This document shows positions 9,719 to 18,899 of a stretch of 64,000 nucleotides of DNA, piece by piece. Both the position numbers and the translations under genes were made by a program. How positions within the stretch are numbered: position 1 is the stretch's first letter; the number at the start of each line of letters is the position of its first letter. The notes under the pieces are model-generated. The model had not been told where the DNA came from, searched no databases, and worked only from the letters and a program-made list of their open reading frames with translations. Location: assembly GCA_014607495.2 (NCBI GenBank), contig CP053175.1:8940770-9004769 (forward strand), in the 5' to 3' direction. The DNA comes from Carposina sasakii. Its lineage: Eukaryota > Arthropoda > Insecta > Lepidoptera > Carposinidae.

Positions 9719-10399
9719 TTGAGAAGATATTTAACAAGAGTGATGCCCAAGAAGATGAGATCGCGTCGTCAGTCCGCAGACGACTTCACCGACGCGACCG
9801 CGACTAATAATATCCAAGAAGGAGGTAACCAATTAAGTATAGAGACAATGTTGTGTGAATTGCAAAGATCCCGTGCGATCATCGAACGACTCCTAGGCGA
9901 AAAACAAAGAGATGTACATTCCGGAAACCTATCGTGCTGCACATCCCGCTTCTCCGGTGACGGCTGCGTTGACAGCTTCATTGACGCCGTGGAAGCCTAC
10001 ATGGAGTGCTGCAACGTCTCCGACGCCAACGCACTCAGGGGTATGTCCATGCTCCTGATCGGCCCTGCAGCAGTGTGGTGGCAAAGCGTTCGGTTCGAAG
10101 TACAATGCTGGAGCGACGTGACTGACCGTTTAAGAGGTGCGTATGGTGACCGCCGACCGCCTCACCAGATTTATCAAGATCTGTTCGCGATGAAACAAGG
10201 GTCATACGAGTACAACACTGACGTTTTTGTCGCACAGGCGAGAGCATTACTGACGAGGATACCACGAGGTGACCTGTCTGAGAAAGTCCAGGTGGACATG
10301 GTGTACGGTCTCCTTGATCGTCGTATCAAGAAACGCTTGAGCAGAGAGAACGTAAGCAACTTCGCACTTCGACCTGTTGCGTGCCGCACGTCTAATTGA
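9719..10399 (+). CDS. gag: Gag, capsid part (Ty3 element)
   Basis: 226 codons from an upstream start; the first ATG inside the frame that looks natural follows at 9743 (ATGCCC). The C-terminal half has the pattern of a retrotransposon Gag capsid: FSGDGCVDSFIDAVEAYM, then AAVWWQSVRFEVQCWSDV and a LRGAY...YQDLFAMKQG segment. The frame ends at 10399, a few bases after the next frame opens, and an alternative frame across 10360-10400 would continue a Gag-like helix, so a base has probably been gained or lost here. The zinc knuckles lie in the next frame. Confidence 0.75.
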   Translation: MRRYLTRVMPKKMRSRRQSADDFTDATATNNIQEGGNQLSIETMLCELQRSRAIIERLLGEKQRDVHSGNLSCCTSRFSGDGCVDSFIDAVEAYMECCNVSDANALRGMSMLLIGPAAVWWQSVRFEVQCWSDVTDRLRGAYGDRRPPHQIYQDLFAMKQGSYEYNTDVFVAQARALLTRIPRGDLSEKVQVDMVYGLLDRRIKKRLSRENVSNFALRPVACRTSN

Positions 10400-11682
10400 A
10401 AGAGTCCGTGAAGGAAACCGCAGCAAAGAGTGCAGAGCAAGTCCAAACGAATCCTGTTCAAGTGCCTGAACTGTCGCCGCAACCTGTTTCTTCTTTATCT
10501 CAACCGCGTCGTGAATCTGTGTCGTGCGCGTCTCAGTATAAAGTTAATTCGCCCGTGTCGCAACCCGTTTCAATTAATCGCGCAACTAAATTTTGTAAAT
10601 ATTGTAAGATTTATGGACATTTAAGAGAAGAGTGCCGTAAAGTTGTAAATAAAACTAGTTCTATTGTAAATAATGTCGAGCCGCAGCAACCAAGTTGTTA
10701 TGGCTGTGGTCAGAAAGGTGTCGTGCGATCGCAGTGCGTCAAGTGCAACTCACGCTTGCCCATTTCCACATTTGACGTTACTGTTACTGACATAAAAACA
10801 TCACATGACATTACTGACGACTCTGACAATAATTTCTTTTTTCATTCGGGTTGTCATTACAAACGAAATAGTTTGAACTCCCAAGTAAATTTTGTAAATA
10901 GTTCCAATAGTTCTTTAAACTTAAAGCACTCACACACGTTTTCTTTTAAGGATTCTTTACACGATACAATCGTGACGTCCAATGCCCAGAGTTATAATGT
11001 TAAACACGATACACCTAGTATCTCACACACGAACTCTATTCAACATAGATCGTTTTCTTACTCTGATTTTGATTTCCAGGAGGAGGAATTTCGTGTTTCC
11101 AGTTTAACAACGTCTCAAACATCCAGGCCCACTCTCAGTATTCAAATTCTAGGAGCACAAGGCGTTGCTCTTATAGATACTGCGGCGAAACGCAGTGTGG
11201 CTGGTCATAAGCTCTATCAATTTTTAAATCGAAAGGGACAAACTTTTACCAAACAACAGGTAAATGTCAGACTTGCTGATGGTGTTCTCCGTTCATGTTC
11301 CCTTCTGTTGACCACCGTGGACGTCACTCTAACGCCACAGATGGTTGTCTCCATCGAGTTTTTCGTCTTTCCCGAGGCGACCAACAACGACACGCTGTTA
11401 GGTATAGATTTCTTAAAAGCTACGGATTTAGTTATAAACTTTGGCACATCCTCATGGTATTTGCACGGTACTAATCAAACTTTTCCTTTAGAGTATGAAG
11501 ATGATGCCGTGTTTCCGCCATCTCCCACTTCGCCCGTAGTAGTTTCATCTTTGGCACTTAGAGAGGATGAAGGCAACATGCTCTCCGTGGACCAGCGTGA
11601 TCGTCTTATGATGCTTCTTAATAAACACGAGGATATATTTAAGGTAGGAGGAGGATATACCCTTTTACCGAACATAAAATAG
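10396..11682 (+). CDS. Nucleocapsid and protease region (Ty3 element)
   Basis: The frame opens right after a stop at 10393-10395 and runs to 11682 without needing its own ATG. It carries a CCHC zinc knuckle (CKYCKIYGHLREEC), a second, degenerate knuckle lacking the histidine (CYGCGQKGVVRSQC), a Ser/Asn-rich linker, and an aspartic protease with DTA in place of the usual DTG/DSG (VALIDTAAKRSVA, near 11170), followed by LLGIDFL. The frame stops near 11680, while a continuation into the reverse transcriptase exists in another frame, so a single-base change lies near 11660. Confidence 0.8.
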   Translation: MKESVKETAAKSAEQVQTNPVQVPELSPQPVSSLSQPRRESVSCASQYKVNSPVSQPVSINRATKFCKYCKIYGHLREECRKVVNKTSSIVNNVEPQQPSCYGCGQKGVVRSQCVKCNSRLPISTFDVTVTDIKTSHDITDDSDNNFFFHSGCHYKRNSLNSQVNFVNSSNSSLNLKHSHTFSFKDSLHDTIVTSNAQSYNVKHDTPSISHTNSIQHRSFSYSDFDFQEEEFRVSSLTTSQTSRPTLSIQILGAQGVALIDTAAKRSVAGHKLYQFLNRKGQTFTKQQVNVRLADGVLRSCSLLLTTVDVTLTPQMVVSIEFFVFPEATNNDTLLGIDFLKATDLVINFGTSSWYLHGTNQTFPLEYEDDAVFPPSPTSPVVVSSLALREDEGNMLSVDQRDRLMMLLNKHEDIFKVGGGYTLLPNIK

Positions 11683-11747
11683 ATACGGGGAATCATACCC
11701 CTATTGCTGTACCACCGTACCGTCTTACGCCGGCTAAGAAGTCCCTG

Positions 11748-13508
11748 ATGGAAGCTGAGCTCGAAAAGATGTTACAGGACGGTGTCATAGAGGAGTGTGA
11801 GTCTGCCTGGTCTTCACCCGCTCTCCTCATACCTAAGAAAAATGGAACTTGTAGATTCTGTGTAGACTACCGACGTCTCAACGCTGTTACTAAGTCAGAT
11901 ACTTATCCATTGCCTGTCATTGAAGATCTACTCCATGCTACCAAACGCGAGGGTTTTATCAGCACGATAGACCTTCGTTCCTCATATTGGCAGGTGAGTG
12001 TGTTCCCCAATGACAGAGATAAAACAGCTTTTGTGACTCCATTCGGTACGTTCCGCTTTCTTAGGATGCCTTTTGGGCTAAAAAACGCTCCGGCGACCTT
12101 TCAGAGGTTGATGGACCGTTTTCGTTCAGGGTCAACTCTTAAAGATGTCACTTTACTAGTATATTTAGATGATTTGATGATACTGTCTGATAGCTATGAT
12201 AAACATCTACAGGATTTGGAGGCCGTGTTTGATCGTCTACGTCATTTTCAGCTCCGAGCCAACCGTGAAAAGTGTGTCTTCGCGTGTAATCAGGTAAAGT
12301 ACCTAGGACACCTCATTACTCCGGAGGGTATCAAAGCAGATGACGCTAAAGTAGAGGCGATACTAAATATGAAAGAGCCAACTAACATCAAACATCTCAG
12401 AACGTTCCTACAAACATGCTCTTGGTTTCGTAAGTTTGTCCCAAATTTTTCTGCGGTTGCTCAGCCGTTAACCAAGCTTACCAGGAAAAACGAGCCATGG
12501 TCTTGGGGTAGTGAACAGCGTTCTGCATTCAATGAATTAAAAACAAAATTAACCACTGCACCGGTTCTAGTCCAACCTGACCATAGTAAACCGTTCGTCA
12601 TATGTACCGATGCTAGCAATTATGCCTTGGGTGCTGTACTTTTGCAAGGCGAAGGTTACAATGAGCATCCTATCGAGTACGCCAGTCGCTTGCTTATTTG
12701 TGCGGAAAGGAAATATAGTACTACCGAACGGGAAGCATTAGCCGTGATCTGGGCGGTTGAAAAGTTCCGTCCCTATATAGATGGTTATCCTGTTGTAGTT
12801 AGAAGTGACCATCAACCACTAAAGTGGCTTCTCACTCTTAAATCTCCCAGTGGTCGTTTGATGAGATGGGCGCTAAAACTACAGTCATATGACATTAAAT
12901 ATGAATATACCCCAGGTAAAACTAACGTCATTGCAGACACTCTAAGTCGCCCTGTTTGTGACGAGGAGCTTTTAGAATACTGTGAAGTATGTCCAGTTAC
13001 CGTCGATATTCCTCGTATAAATCCTGAGGAACTTCGAACTGCTCAGCTTGACGACCCTGAGGTATGTAAAATTATGAAAGACTTGGAGCATACAGATATT
13101 CTTTCTTCAACCCGTTGGTCTGAACGTGGTTACCTCATGAACCAGGGTGTTCTTTACCGCTTAGCACCTGAGTCTGATGCAGAGGAACCACAACTCGTAC
13201 TGCCCAAGTCCATGATTAACGTCGTGATGAAAGAACTTCACGATTCTCCTACCGCAGGACACCAAGGCGTCGATCGTACACTAGCTCGCATCCGTCAGCG
13301 GTATTATTTCACCGGCATGCGTAAGTACGTCATTGACTATCTCAAAACTTGCCTGGAGTGTCAAAGGTACAAGTTCACCAATCAAAAACCTGCAGGGTTG
13401 CTACAGACACCTATACTGACCCAGAGAGGTGAGGTACCTACTAGCTGTAGATTTGTTTGGTCCTCTACCCGAAGGAGATCAAGGCGAAAAATGGGTGCTT
13501 TTGATTGA
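11748..13508 (+). CDS. pol: Reverse transcriptase, RNase H and integrase N-terminal region (Ty3 element)
   Basis: 586 codons. RT motifs run in order: the fingers region near VIEECESAWSSPALLIPKK, LRMPFGLKNAPATF, and the catalytic VYLDDLMILSD (near 12160). RNase H starts at ICTDASNYALGAVL (near 12600) with TTEREALAVIWAVEKFR and ADTLSRP. The integrase zinc finger follows (H-x-H near 13240 with HDSPTAGHQG; CLECQRYK near 13355). The last 27 codons after about 13430 are out of frame; the catalytic integrase core continues in the next frame. The ATG at 11748 is unlikely to be a real start, since the polyprotein should run in from the protease. Confidence 0.88.
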   Translation: MEAELEKMLQDGVIEECESAWSSPALLIPKKNGTCRFCVDYRRLNAVTKSDTYPLPVIEDLLHATKREGFISTIDLRSSYWQVSVFPNDRDKTAFVTPFGTFRFLRMPFGLKNAPATFQRLMDRFRSGSTLKDVTLLVYLDDLMILSDSYDKHLQDLEAVFDRLRHFQLRANREKCVFACNQVKYLGHLITPEGIKADDAKVEAILNMKEPTNIKHLRTFLQTCSWFRKFVPNFSAVAQPLTKLTRKNEPWSWGSEQRSAFNELKTKLTTAPVLVQPDHSKPFVICTDASNYALGAVLLQGEGYNEHPIEYASRLLICAERKYSTTEREALAVIWAVEKFRPYIDGYPVVVRSDHQPLKWLLTLKSPSGRLMRWALKLQSYDIKYEYTPGKTNVIADTLSRPVCDEELLEYCEVCPVTVDIPRINPEELRTAQLDDPEVCKIMKDLEHTDILSSTRWSERGYLMNQGVLYRLAPESDAEEPQLVLPKSMINVVMKELHDSPTAGHQGVDRTLARIRQRYYFTGMRKYVIDYLKTCLECQRYKFTNQKPAGLLQTPILTQRGEVPTSCRFVWSSTRRRSRRKMGAFD

Positions 13509-14505
13509 AGACACCGCTACTCGTTGGGTAGAGTTATATGCACTAAAAGATGCTACGTCTGAGGTCTGTGCAAAGATCATGTTAGAAGAGTACTTCTCGC
13601 GTTATGGGTTCCCACGTCGCATAATCTCAGATAATGGAGTACAGTTCGTTTCAGCTGTGATGCAGCAATGTATGTATCTTCTTGGAATCAAGCAGTGTCT
13701 CATTCCCTTCTATCATCCTGAGGCTAACCCAGCTGAACGGAAGAACCGAGACATCAAGATACAATTCGCTATGCTCGTCAAAAATGAACACCGCACTTGG
13801 CCTAACTTTTTGTCACAGGTACGCTTCTCTCTAAATACGGCTACCTGTAGTACTACCGGTATGACACCGTCTTATATGATGTTTGGTCGAGAGATGCGAA
13901 CCCCTTTTGACGCTCATATGGATCTTCGCGCTATAATCGATAAGGATAATTTTGTTCCACAGGTAACACCTTATCTAAAGAAATTTGTAGCCTTTTTAAA
14001 CGAAGTTCGAGATCGTGTTGAAAAACAACAAGATACTCGGAAGCTAGAAGCTGATGCAAGTCGCCGCCCTTCTCCAATCTACAATGAAGGCGACCACGTT
14101 TTTCTGACCACACACGCTCTAAGCAATGCTCCGAAAGGACTTACAAGAAAGTTTATGCCTCAAAGAGACGGTCCTTATGTTGTCCGGCGTGTCATTGGTC
14201 CTAACACTGTCGAAGTAGCAGATTCTAAGGGTTTGGTGTTAGGTCGGTTCCATACATCCGATGTAACACTTTGTGTAGGACACGATATACAAACAAAACC
14301 TGTGCAACCACGTAAACTACGTGGTCGTCCGCGCGCACCTTCTATGAATGCACCTACACAAAATGCCCCTGTTCTCAGTGCCAAGTCACCTTCGGGACGA
14401 AGACGTGGCTTGGAGGAGGAGAGTGTAGCGCGCCACCTATCTGACAGCGAGCGCGTTCGCGAGCGGCCTGCTCGCGTAGTCCGTTGCCCCGCTCGCTACC
14501 GCTAG
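13429..14505 (+). CDS. Integrase catalytic core and C terminus (Ty3 element)
   Basis: 358 codons, overlapping the RT frame by 80 bases. The DDE triad is visible: D in AVDLFGPLPEG (near 13440), D in ISDNGVQF (near 13628) and E in NPAERKNRD (near 13735). A GPY/F-type module follows (GPYVVRRVIGPNTVEV near 14170). The frame stops inside the 3' LTR, so about 27 C-terminal residues are LTR-encoded. It needs no start of its own; it is the continuation of pol after a single-base frame change near 13430. Confidence 0.85.
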   Translation: MRYLLAVDLFGPLPEGDQGEKWVLLIEDTATRWVELYALKDATSEVCAKIMLEEYFSRYGFPRRIISDNGVQFVSAVMQQCMYLLGIKQCLIPFYHPEANPAERKNRDIKIQFAMLVKNEHRTWPNFLSQVRFSLNTATCSTTGMTPSYMMFGREMRTPFDAHMDLRAIIDKDNFVPQVTPYLKKFVAFLNEVRDRVEKQQDTRKLEADASRRPSPIYNEGDHVFLTTHALSNAPKGLTRKFMPQRDGPYVVRRVIGPNTVEVADSKGLVLGRFHTSDVTLCVGHDIQTKPVQPRKLRGRPRAPSMNAPTQNAPVLSAKSPSGRRRGLEEESVARHLSDSERVRERPARVVRCPARYR

Positions 14506-14658
14506 GAGCTCTATTGCAATTATGCTATATTTTACTTAATTTGTATGTATTGTTTGGTTCAGTCAATTTAATATAACTCCTACGTTAAAACCAGTGTTTC
14601 TTTTGCTGAAGAAGGTTCACGCCCATCCGAAACGAAGCATACCATCTCGCTTCCCACA
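14424..14658 (+). repeat. 3' LTR of Ty3 element
   Basis: Same length as the 5' LTR; I count two substitutions (G for A near 14451, A for C near 14513). The first 82 bases also encode the end of integrase. Confidence 0.9.
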
Positions 14659-14670
14659 GTATTTATTTTA

Positions 14671-15466
14671 TCTACACTAATATTATAAAGAGGAAAACTT
14701 TGTTTGTTTGGTTGTAATGAATAGGCTCAAAAACTACTGGACCGATTTCAAAAATTCTTTCACCGTTAGAATCCTTATTGGACCTGGATGAACATAGGCT
14801 ATAAGAATTTCCCGATATTCCCACGGGAAGGCGACCAACGGGAATTCTATATTTTTTACGAAAACCGCTATACATATGAAGCTGAAATCGGGCATATATG
14901 TTCATTGGGGACAGCGAGGGAGGACTAAAAACGGATTTCCCGAAATTCCCACGGGAAGGGGACAAACGGGAATTCATAGTTTTTACGAAAACCGCTATAC
15001 ATATGAAGCTGAAATCGGGCATATATGTTCATTGGGGACAGCGAGGGAGGACTAAAAACGGATTTCCCGAAATTCCCACGGGAAGGGGACAAACGGGAAT
15101 TCATAGTTTTTACGAAAACCGCTATACATATGAAGCTGAAATTGGGCATATATGTTCATTAGGGACTGCGAGGAAACACTAGAACGGATTTCCCGAAATT
15201 CCCACGGGAAGGAGACCAACGGGAATTATTTATTTTTTACGAAAACGGTTAAACATGTGAATCTGAAGTTGAGCATATATGTTTATTTGGGACCCCGAGG
15301 AAGCACTGGGAACGGATTTCCCGAAATTCCCACGGGAAGGGGACAAACGTGAATTAATTTTTTACGACAACCGCGATAACATATAGGCTACTTTTTACAC
15401 TTAACATATAGGCTACTTTTTATTTTTTCTGTAGTCCACGCGGACGGAGTCGCGGGCGTCCACTAG
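14671..15466 (+). mobile_element. Non-autonomous Helitron with five 127-bp internal repeats
   Basis: Starts TCTACACTAATATTATAAAG after an A and ends ...CCACTAG before a T, the canonical Helitron termini (5' TC, 3' CTRR, insertion between A and T). The interior holds about five tandem units of roughly 127 bp, marked by CCCACGGGAAGG at 14821, 14949, 15076, 15202 and 15330. Open frames in the repeats are by-products. I remember this family as Lep1-like. It lies 12 bp past the Ty3 LTR, in the same intron. Confidence 0.85.
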
Positions 15467-15973
15467 TAATAAATATTAAGAGTGCATTCGTCGTAGTAAT
15501 TTCTAGGAAGATAGGTACTTACCTATTTTTTTACTACTTAAAATATTAGGTACTCACGGTGTAAAAACGGTCGGGTTTATTATGGTTGTATGTATAGTTG
15601 TATAGATGGGTGCTTACGTACCTAAGTGCTAACTAACTTTACCACAAAGGTCATGTTACGTAGGTACCTATCTAATTATTCACAATATTTTTATTCAGTT
15701 ATTTTGTTTAATCATTTTCTTTATTCAAATTACATGCATTTCTATTTATTCCGTTATAAACTCCATGAAACTGATTTGTTAGACTGGCTTTTACGCCCTA
15801 ATGACTAATGTCTTCTGATTTTTCGATGCCGTGCGTGACTTTTACGACCCCAATATTACAGGGAACTAAAACTACAATGGCTTTTACGCCCTAACTCTTA
15901 CTAGCATTAAAAATAAAGACGACTTTTTTGTATAATTTTTGTATAAGTAATTCTATTATCATCTTATTTCCAG
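15467..15973 (+). other. Remaining intron of the unassigned transposon gene
   Basis: Intron sequence up to the acceptor at 15971-15973. It carries two perfect GGCTTTTACGCCC motifs (15786 and 15879) and a GACTTTTACGACCC variant near 15837, the same motif as the terminal repeat of the host transposon. Confidence 0.5.
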
Positions 15974-18899
15974 ATCTGACTACGAGCCGAGTCAGTCGAC
16001 TAGGAGTTTTGATCAAAATAGTAGTTCGGATCAAAGCAATGATATAATCGAAAACAGCGACACAGAAATGCAACCAATAAAAATATCAAAAGCAACACAC
16101 AAAAAAATCATAATTAATTCAAGCAGTGATGGCGATATCAATACCTCTATGATTTCTTTACCCCGAGCACATGCTTCATTCTTTGGAGACAACGTTGGTA
16201 GCCTTATACCACCAAAAAGCCCGTTTAAAAACAATAGTAACAAAATAAATATTATTTCTATGGAAGTCTTAAAACAGGCTGATAGTTCGTCGACTGTTGT
16301 ATTACCACATCCAAATATTACTGCCCTCCCTGCAGATCCAGTAATTGCTGAAAATGAAATCTCATGTGCTGTGCCGACCGTTGAGTCGTTTTCTTCAAAC
16401 CTTTTGCCAGCTGACTATGCTCCAGAAACCAAAGTTACATCAGTTCCGATCGCTAATTCGTCTCTAATTGTTAATACATTGTCTACCTACGACAATAGTA
16501 CGCAGCTTGAATCTTCTTCCGTATTGACTGCTGAATTACCTACTTTATATGTTAATCTCGTGCCACAAGATGACTATGCCGCTGATGAACCCGAAGTTCC
16601 TTCTGTACCGATCCCTGAATCATCTGACTTGAAGACCAACCTTCTGCCGTTGGATAAATATATACCTCAATCTGATAGTTGTATACCTACCACCTCCAAG
16701 ACGCCATTTTTAGAACTGAGTCCTTTACTGGCTGCATCTCACGATGAAACTCAGCTTGGACCTCCTAATCCATCTACAAGTACAGCACTGGCCAATTTAA
16801 ATATTACACACACAGTTGAAAAAGATCGGACTAAAAGAACACGCAAAACTTCAACTTCAAAATACAAGATGTATTATATAGACTTCTTATCTGACGAGGA
16901 AGCTTTAGACTTTTCTGGTGGTAGTTCTGATGATTGGACTTGCAATGAATCTGAATCTAGTGGTTCACCTGAAAAGAAAAAGAAGAAAAAAGAAAAAAAG
17001 AAGAAAGCCCAAAAGGATGATACAAGTAAAAATATAACAAGGAAGAAACAGAAACTAATAAATAAACGGAAAGAACGAAAACAATTAAAAGATGAGGGAA
17101 AATCCTACCAAACCAAGAAAGGGGACATAGTTAAAGAAAAATCTATGGGAGAAAACCCATGTAAGCAGGATAAATGTAAAAGAGGTTGTTTTAATATAAC
17201 GGAAGAAAGGCGAAAGTCTCTGTTTGACTTCTTTTGGAGCATAAGTTCACAACGGAGGAAAGATTGGCTTATTAATTGTACTCGCCAGGTATCAATTTCC
17301 AGGAAAAGAACGGACTCTCCAAATAGTAGGAGAAATTTAACATACGAGTACTTTATCAATAATGGTGAAGATCGTCAAAAAGTTTGTCAAAAGTTCTTGC
17401 TTGAGACATTGAATGTGACCCAGAAATATTTATTATACAATCTGTCTCATTCTAAAGAATATAATATGTCTCAGGATGATCGGAGGACACGTACATTTCC
17501 GGATAAGTATTCTCCAGAAGCAAAAGCACATGCAAAGTCTTTTATTGAAAAATTGCCAGCAGTCCCTTCACACTATAACCGGAAACGAACCAGCAGGGTG
17601 TATCTTCCCCAAGAATTAAAAAATGTATCCAATTTGTATAGACTTTATGTGAAAGAATGTGAAGATAAAAATCAAGATGCAGTTGGAGATACTATATTTA
17701 GAAATATATTTAATAATGAATATAATATCAGCTTTCATTGTCCAAAAAAAGACAAATGTCTTCTGTGTACAAGAGCCGACCGAAAAGAAATAAGCAGCGA
17801 AGAAGATAAAACCATTTTAGAAAATCACATTAAAGAAAAAAAATCTACTTATAAAAGGTTTCTAGCACATCAAAATTTAAGTAATCATTATAATATTAAT
17901 GGTACTTTGACAGCTAGCTTTGATTTACAAAAGGTATTGACAACACCCCACGGAGATAGCATGTTGTTAGGGTACTCAAGAAAGTATGCAGTTTTTAATT
18001 TCACCATTTATGAAAGTGGAACTCAAAATGTGAATTGCTACATTTGGGGAGAGTGTGACGGAAAACGAGGTAGCCAAGAAATAGCAACTTGTCTCTTTAA
18101 GTATTTACAAAAAGTTGACGAAAGAAAAATAAAAAATTTGATTTTATACTGCGATTCCTGTACAGGTCAAAATAAAAATAAAGTAGTTCTATCTGCCATA
18201 AACTATTACCTCAAAAAGTCCGTAAATTTAGAAACAATACAGCTTAACTTTTTGTTGCCTGGACATACATACATGCCTGTTGATTCAGTGCATGCAACAA
18301 TAGAACGAGAAATAAAAAAACTCACCGTCTGGAGTCCTTCCCAGTGGATGCCTTACATTGCTTCTGCCCGAAAACGGCCACGACCTTATCGTGTTATTGT
18401 CATGGAGCATAGTGATTTTATTAGTTGGGACGAACTAGCTACAAAGACTTTCACTAAGGAAACGCTAAAAAACATGCAATTTAAAAATATTCGGATTGCT
18501 ACATTTAAGAAGAAGAATGTTGATCAAGTTGAAATTAAGTACTCCATGCATGAAGACACATCAGTACAAAAAGTCATTCTATTTGAAGTACCTGAAAAAA
18601 GGCCAAATACAAAAGGGAAATCTAAAGCGAGAGGAAGACCTAAAAAAAATATTTGTTTAGATACAACTAATAATCACTGCCAAGCTGAAAAATCAAACGA
18701 ATTTGTGTTGCGTAAGTTATATGACGCCAGATTACCAATTTCGACTGCAAAATATAACGATTTAAAACTTCTTTGTGACAATCACACAATACCCAGACCG
18801 TTCCAACAAGATTTTTTGTCGCTGCCTCATTTTAAAACAGTAGTAGACCAATTACTAGATACCGACGAAGAAGACGATGTAGTAGAGGAATTAGAATGA
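15974..18899 (+). CDS. Exon 2 of a 1006-aa transposase-like protein (unassigned DDE candidate)
   Basis: The acceptor CTTATTTCCAG ends at 15973; the frame runs to a TGA at 18897-18899. With exon 1 the protein is 1006 residues. In order: a long Ser/Thr/Pro-rich, acidic N-terminal third; a Lys-rich stretch (about 365-380); Cys/His groups that could bind zinc (CKQDKCKRGC near 425, CPKKDKCLLC near 621); and a C-terminal core that looks like an RNase-H-type transposase fold, with candidate catalytic residues in SFDLQKVLTTP (near 680), LYCDSCTGQNKN (near 757) and HATIERE (near 805). I recall similar proteins as widespread, mostly unnamed insect proteins (possibly those annotated DUF7869), from memory only. 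Being the only gene inside matched terminal repeats makes it the likely transposase. The catalytic assignment is inference. The frame has no break. Confidence 0.72.

Larger units (their letters stand above)
9425..14658 (+). mobile_element. Ty3/gypsy LTR retrotransposon in the intron, 5234 bp
   Basis: Two 235-bp LTRs (9425-9659 and 14424-14658; TG...CA) enclose gag, protease, reverse transcriptase, RNase H and integrase, in that order, with no envelope frame. The LTRs differ at two positions by my reading. Flanking bases are GTAG and GTAT, a 4-bp duplication with one mismatch. A purine tract (GGAGGAGGAGAG) precedes the 3' LTR. Coding frames change three times despite the young LTRs. The element lies in sense orientation within the intron of the 8535-20003 transposon gene. 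Confidence 0.93.

Noticed and set aside
10035..11696. Minus-strand frames opposite the first Ty3 element
   Set aside because: They are shadows of gag-pol.
14672..15352. Several 60-116-codon frames on both strands in the Helitron
   Set aside because: They arise from the 127-bp tandem repeats, overlap on both strands and show no conserved protein motif.
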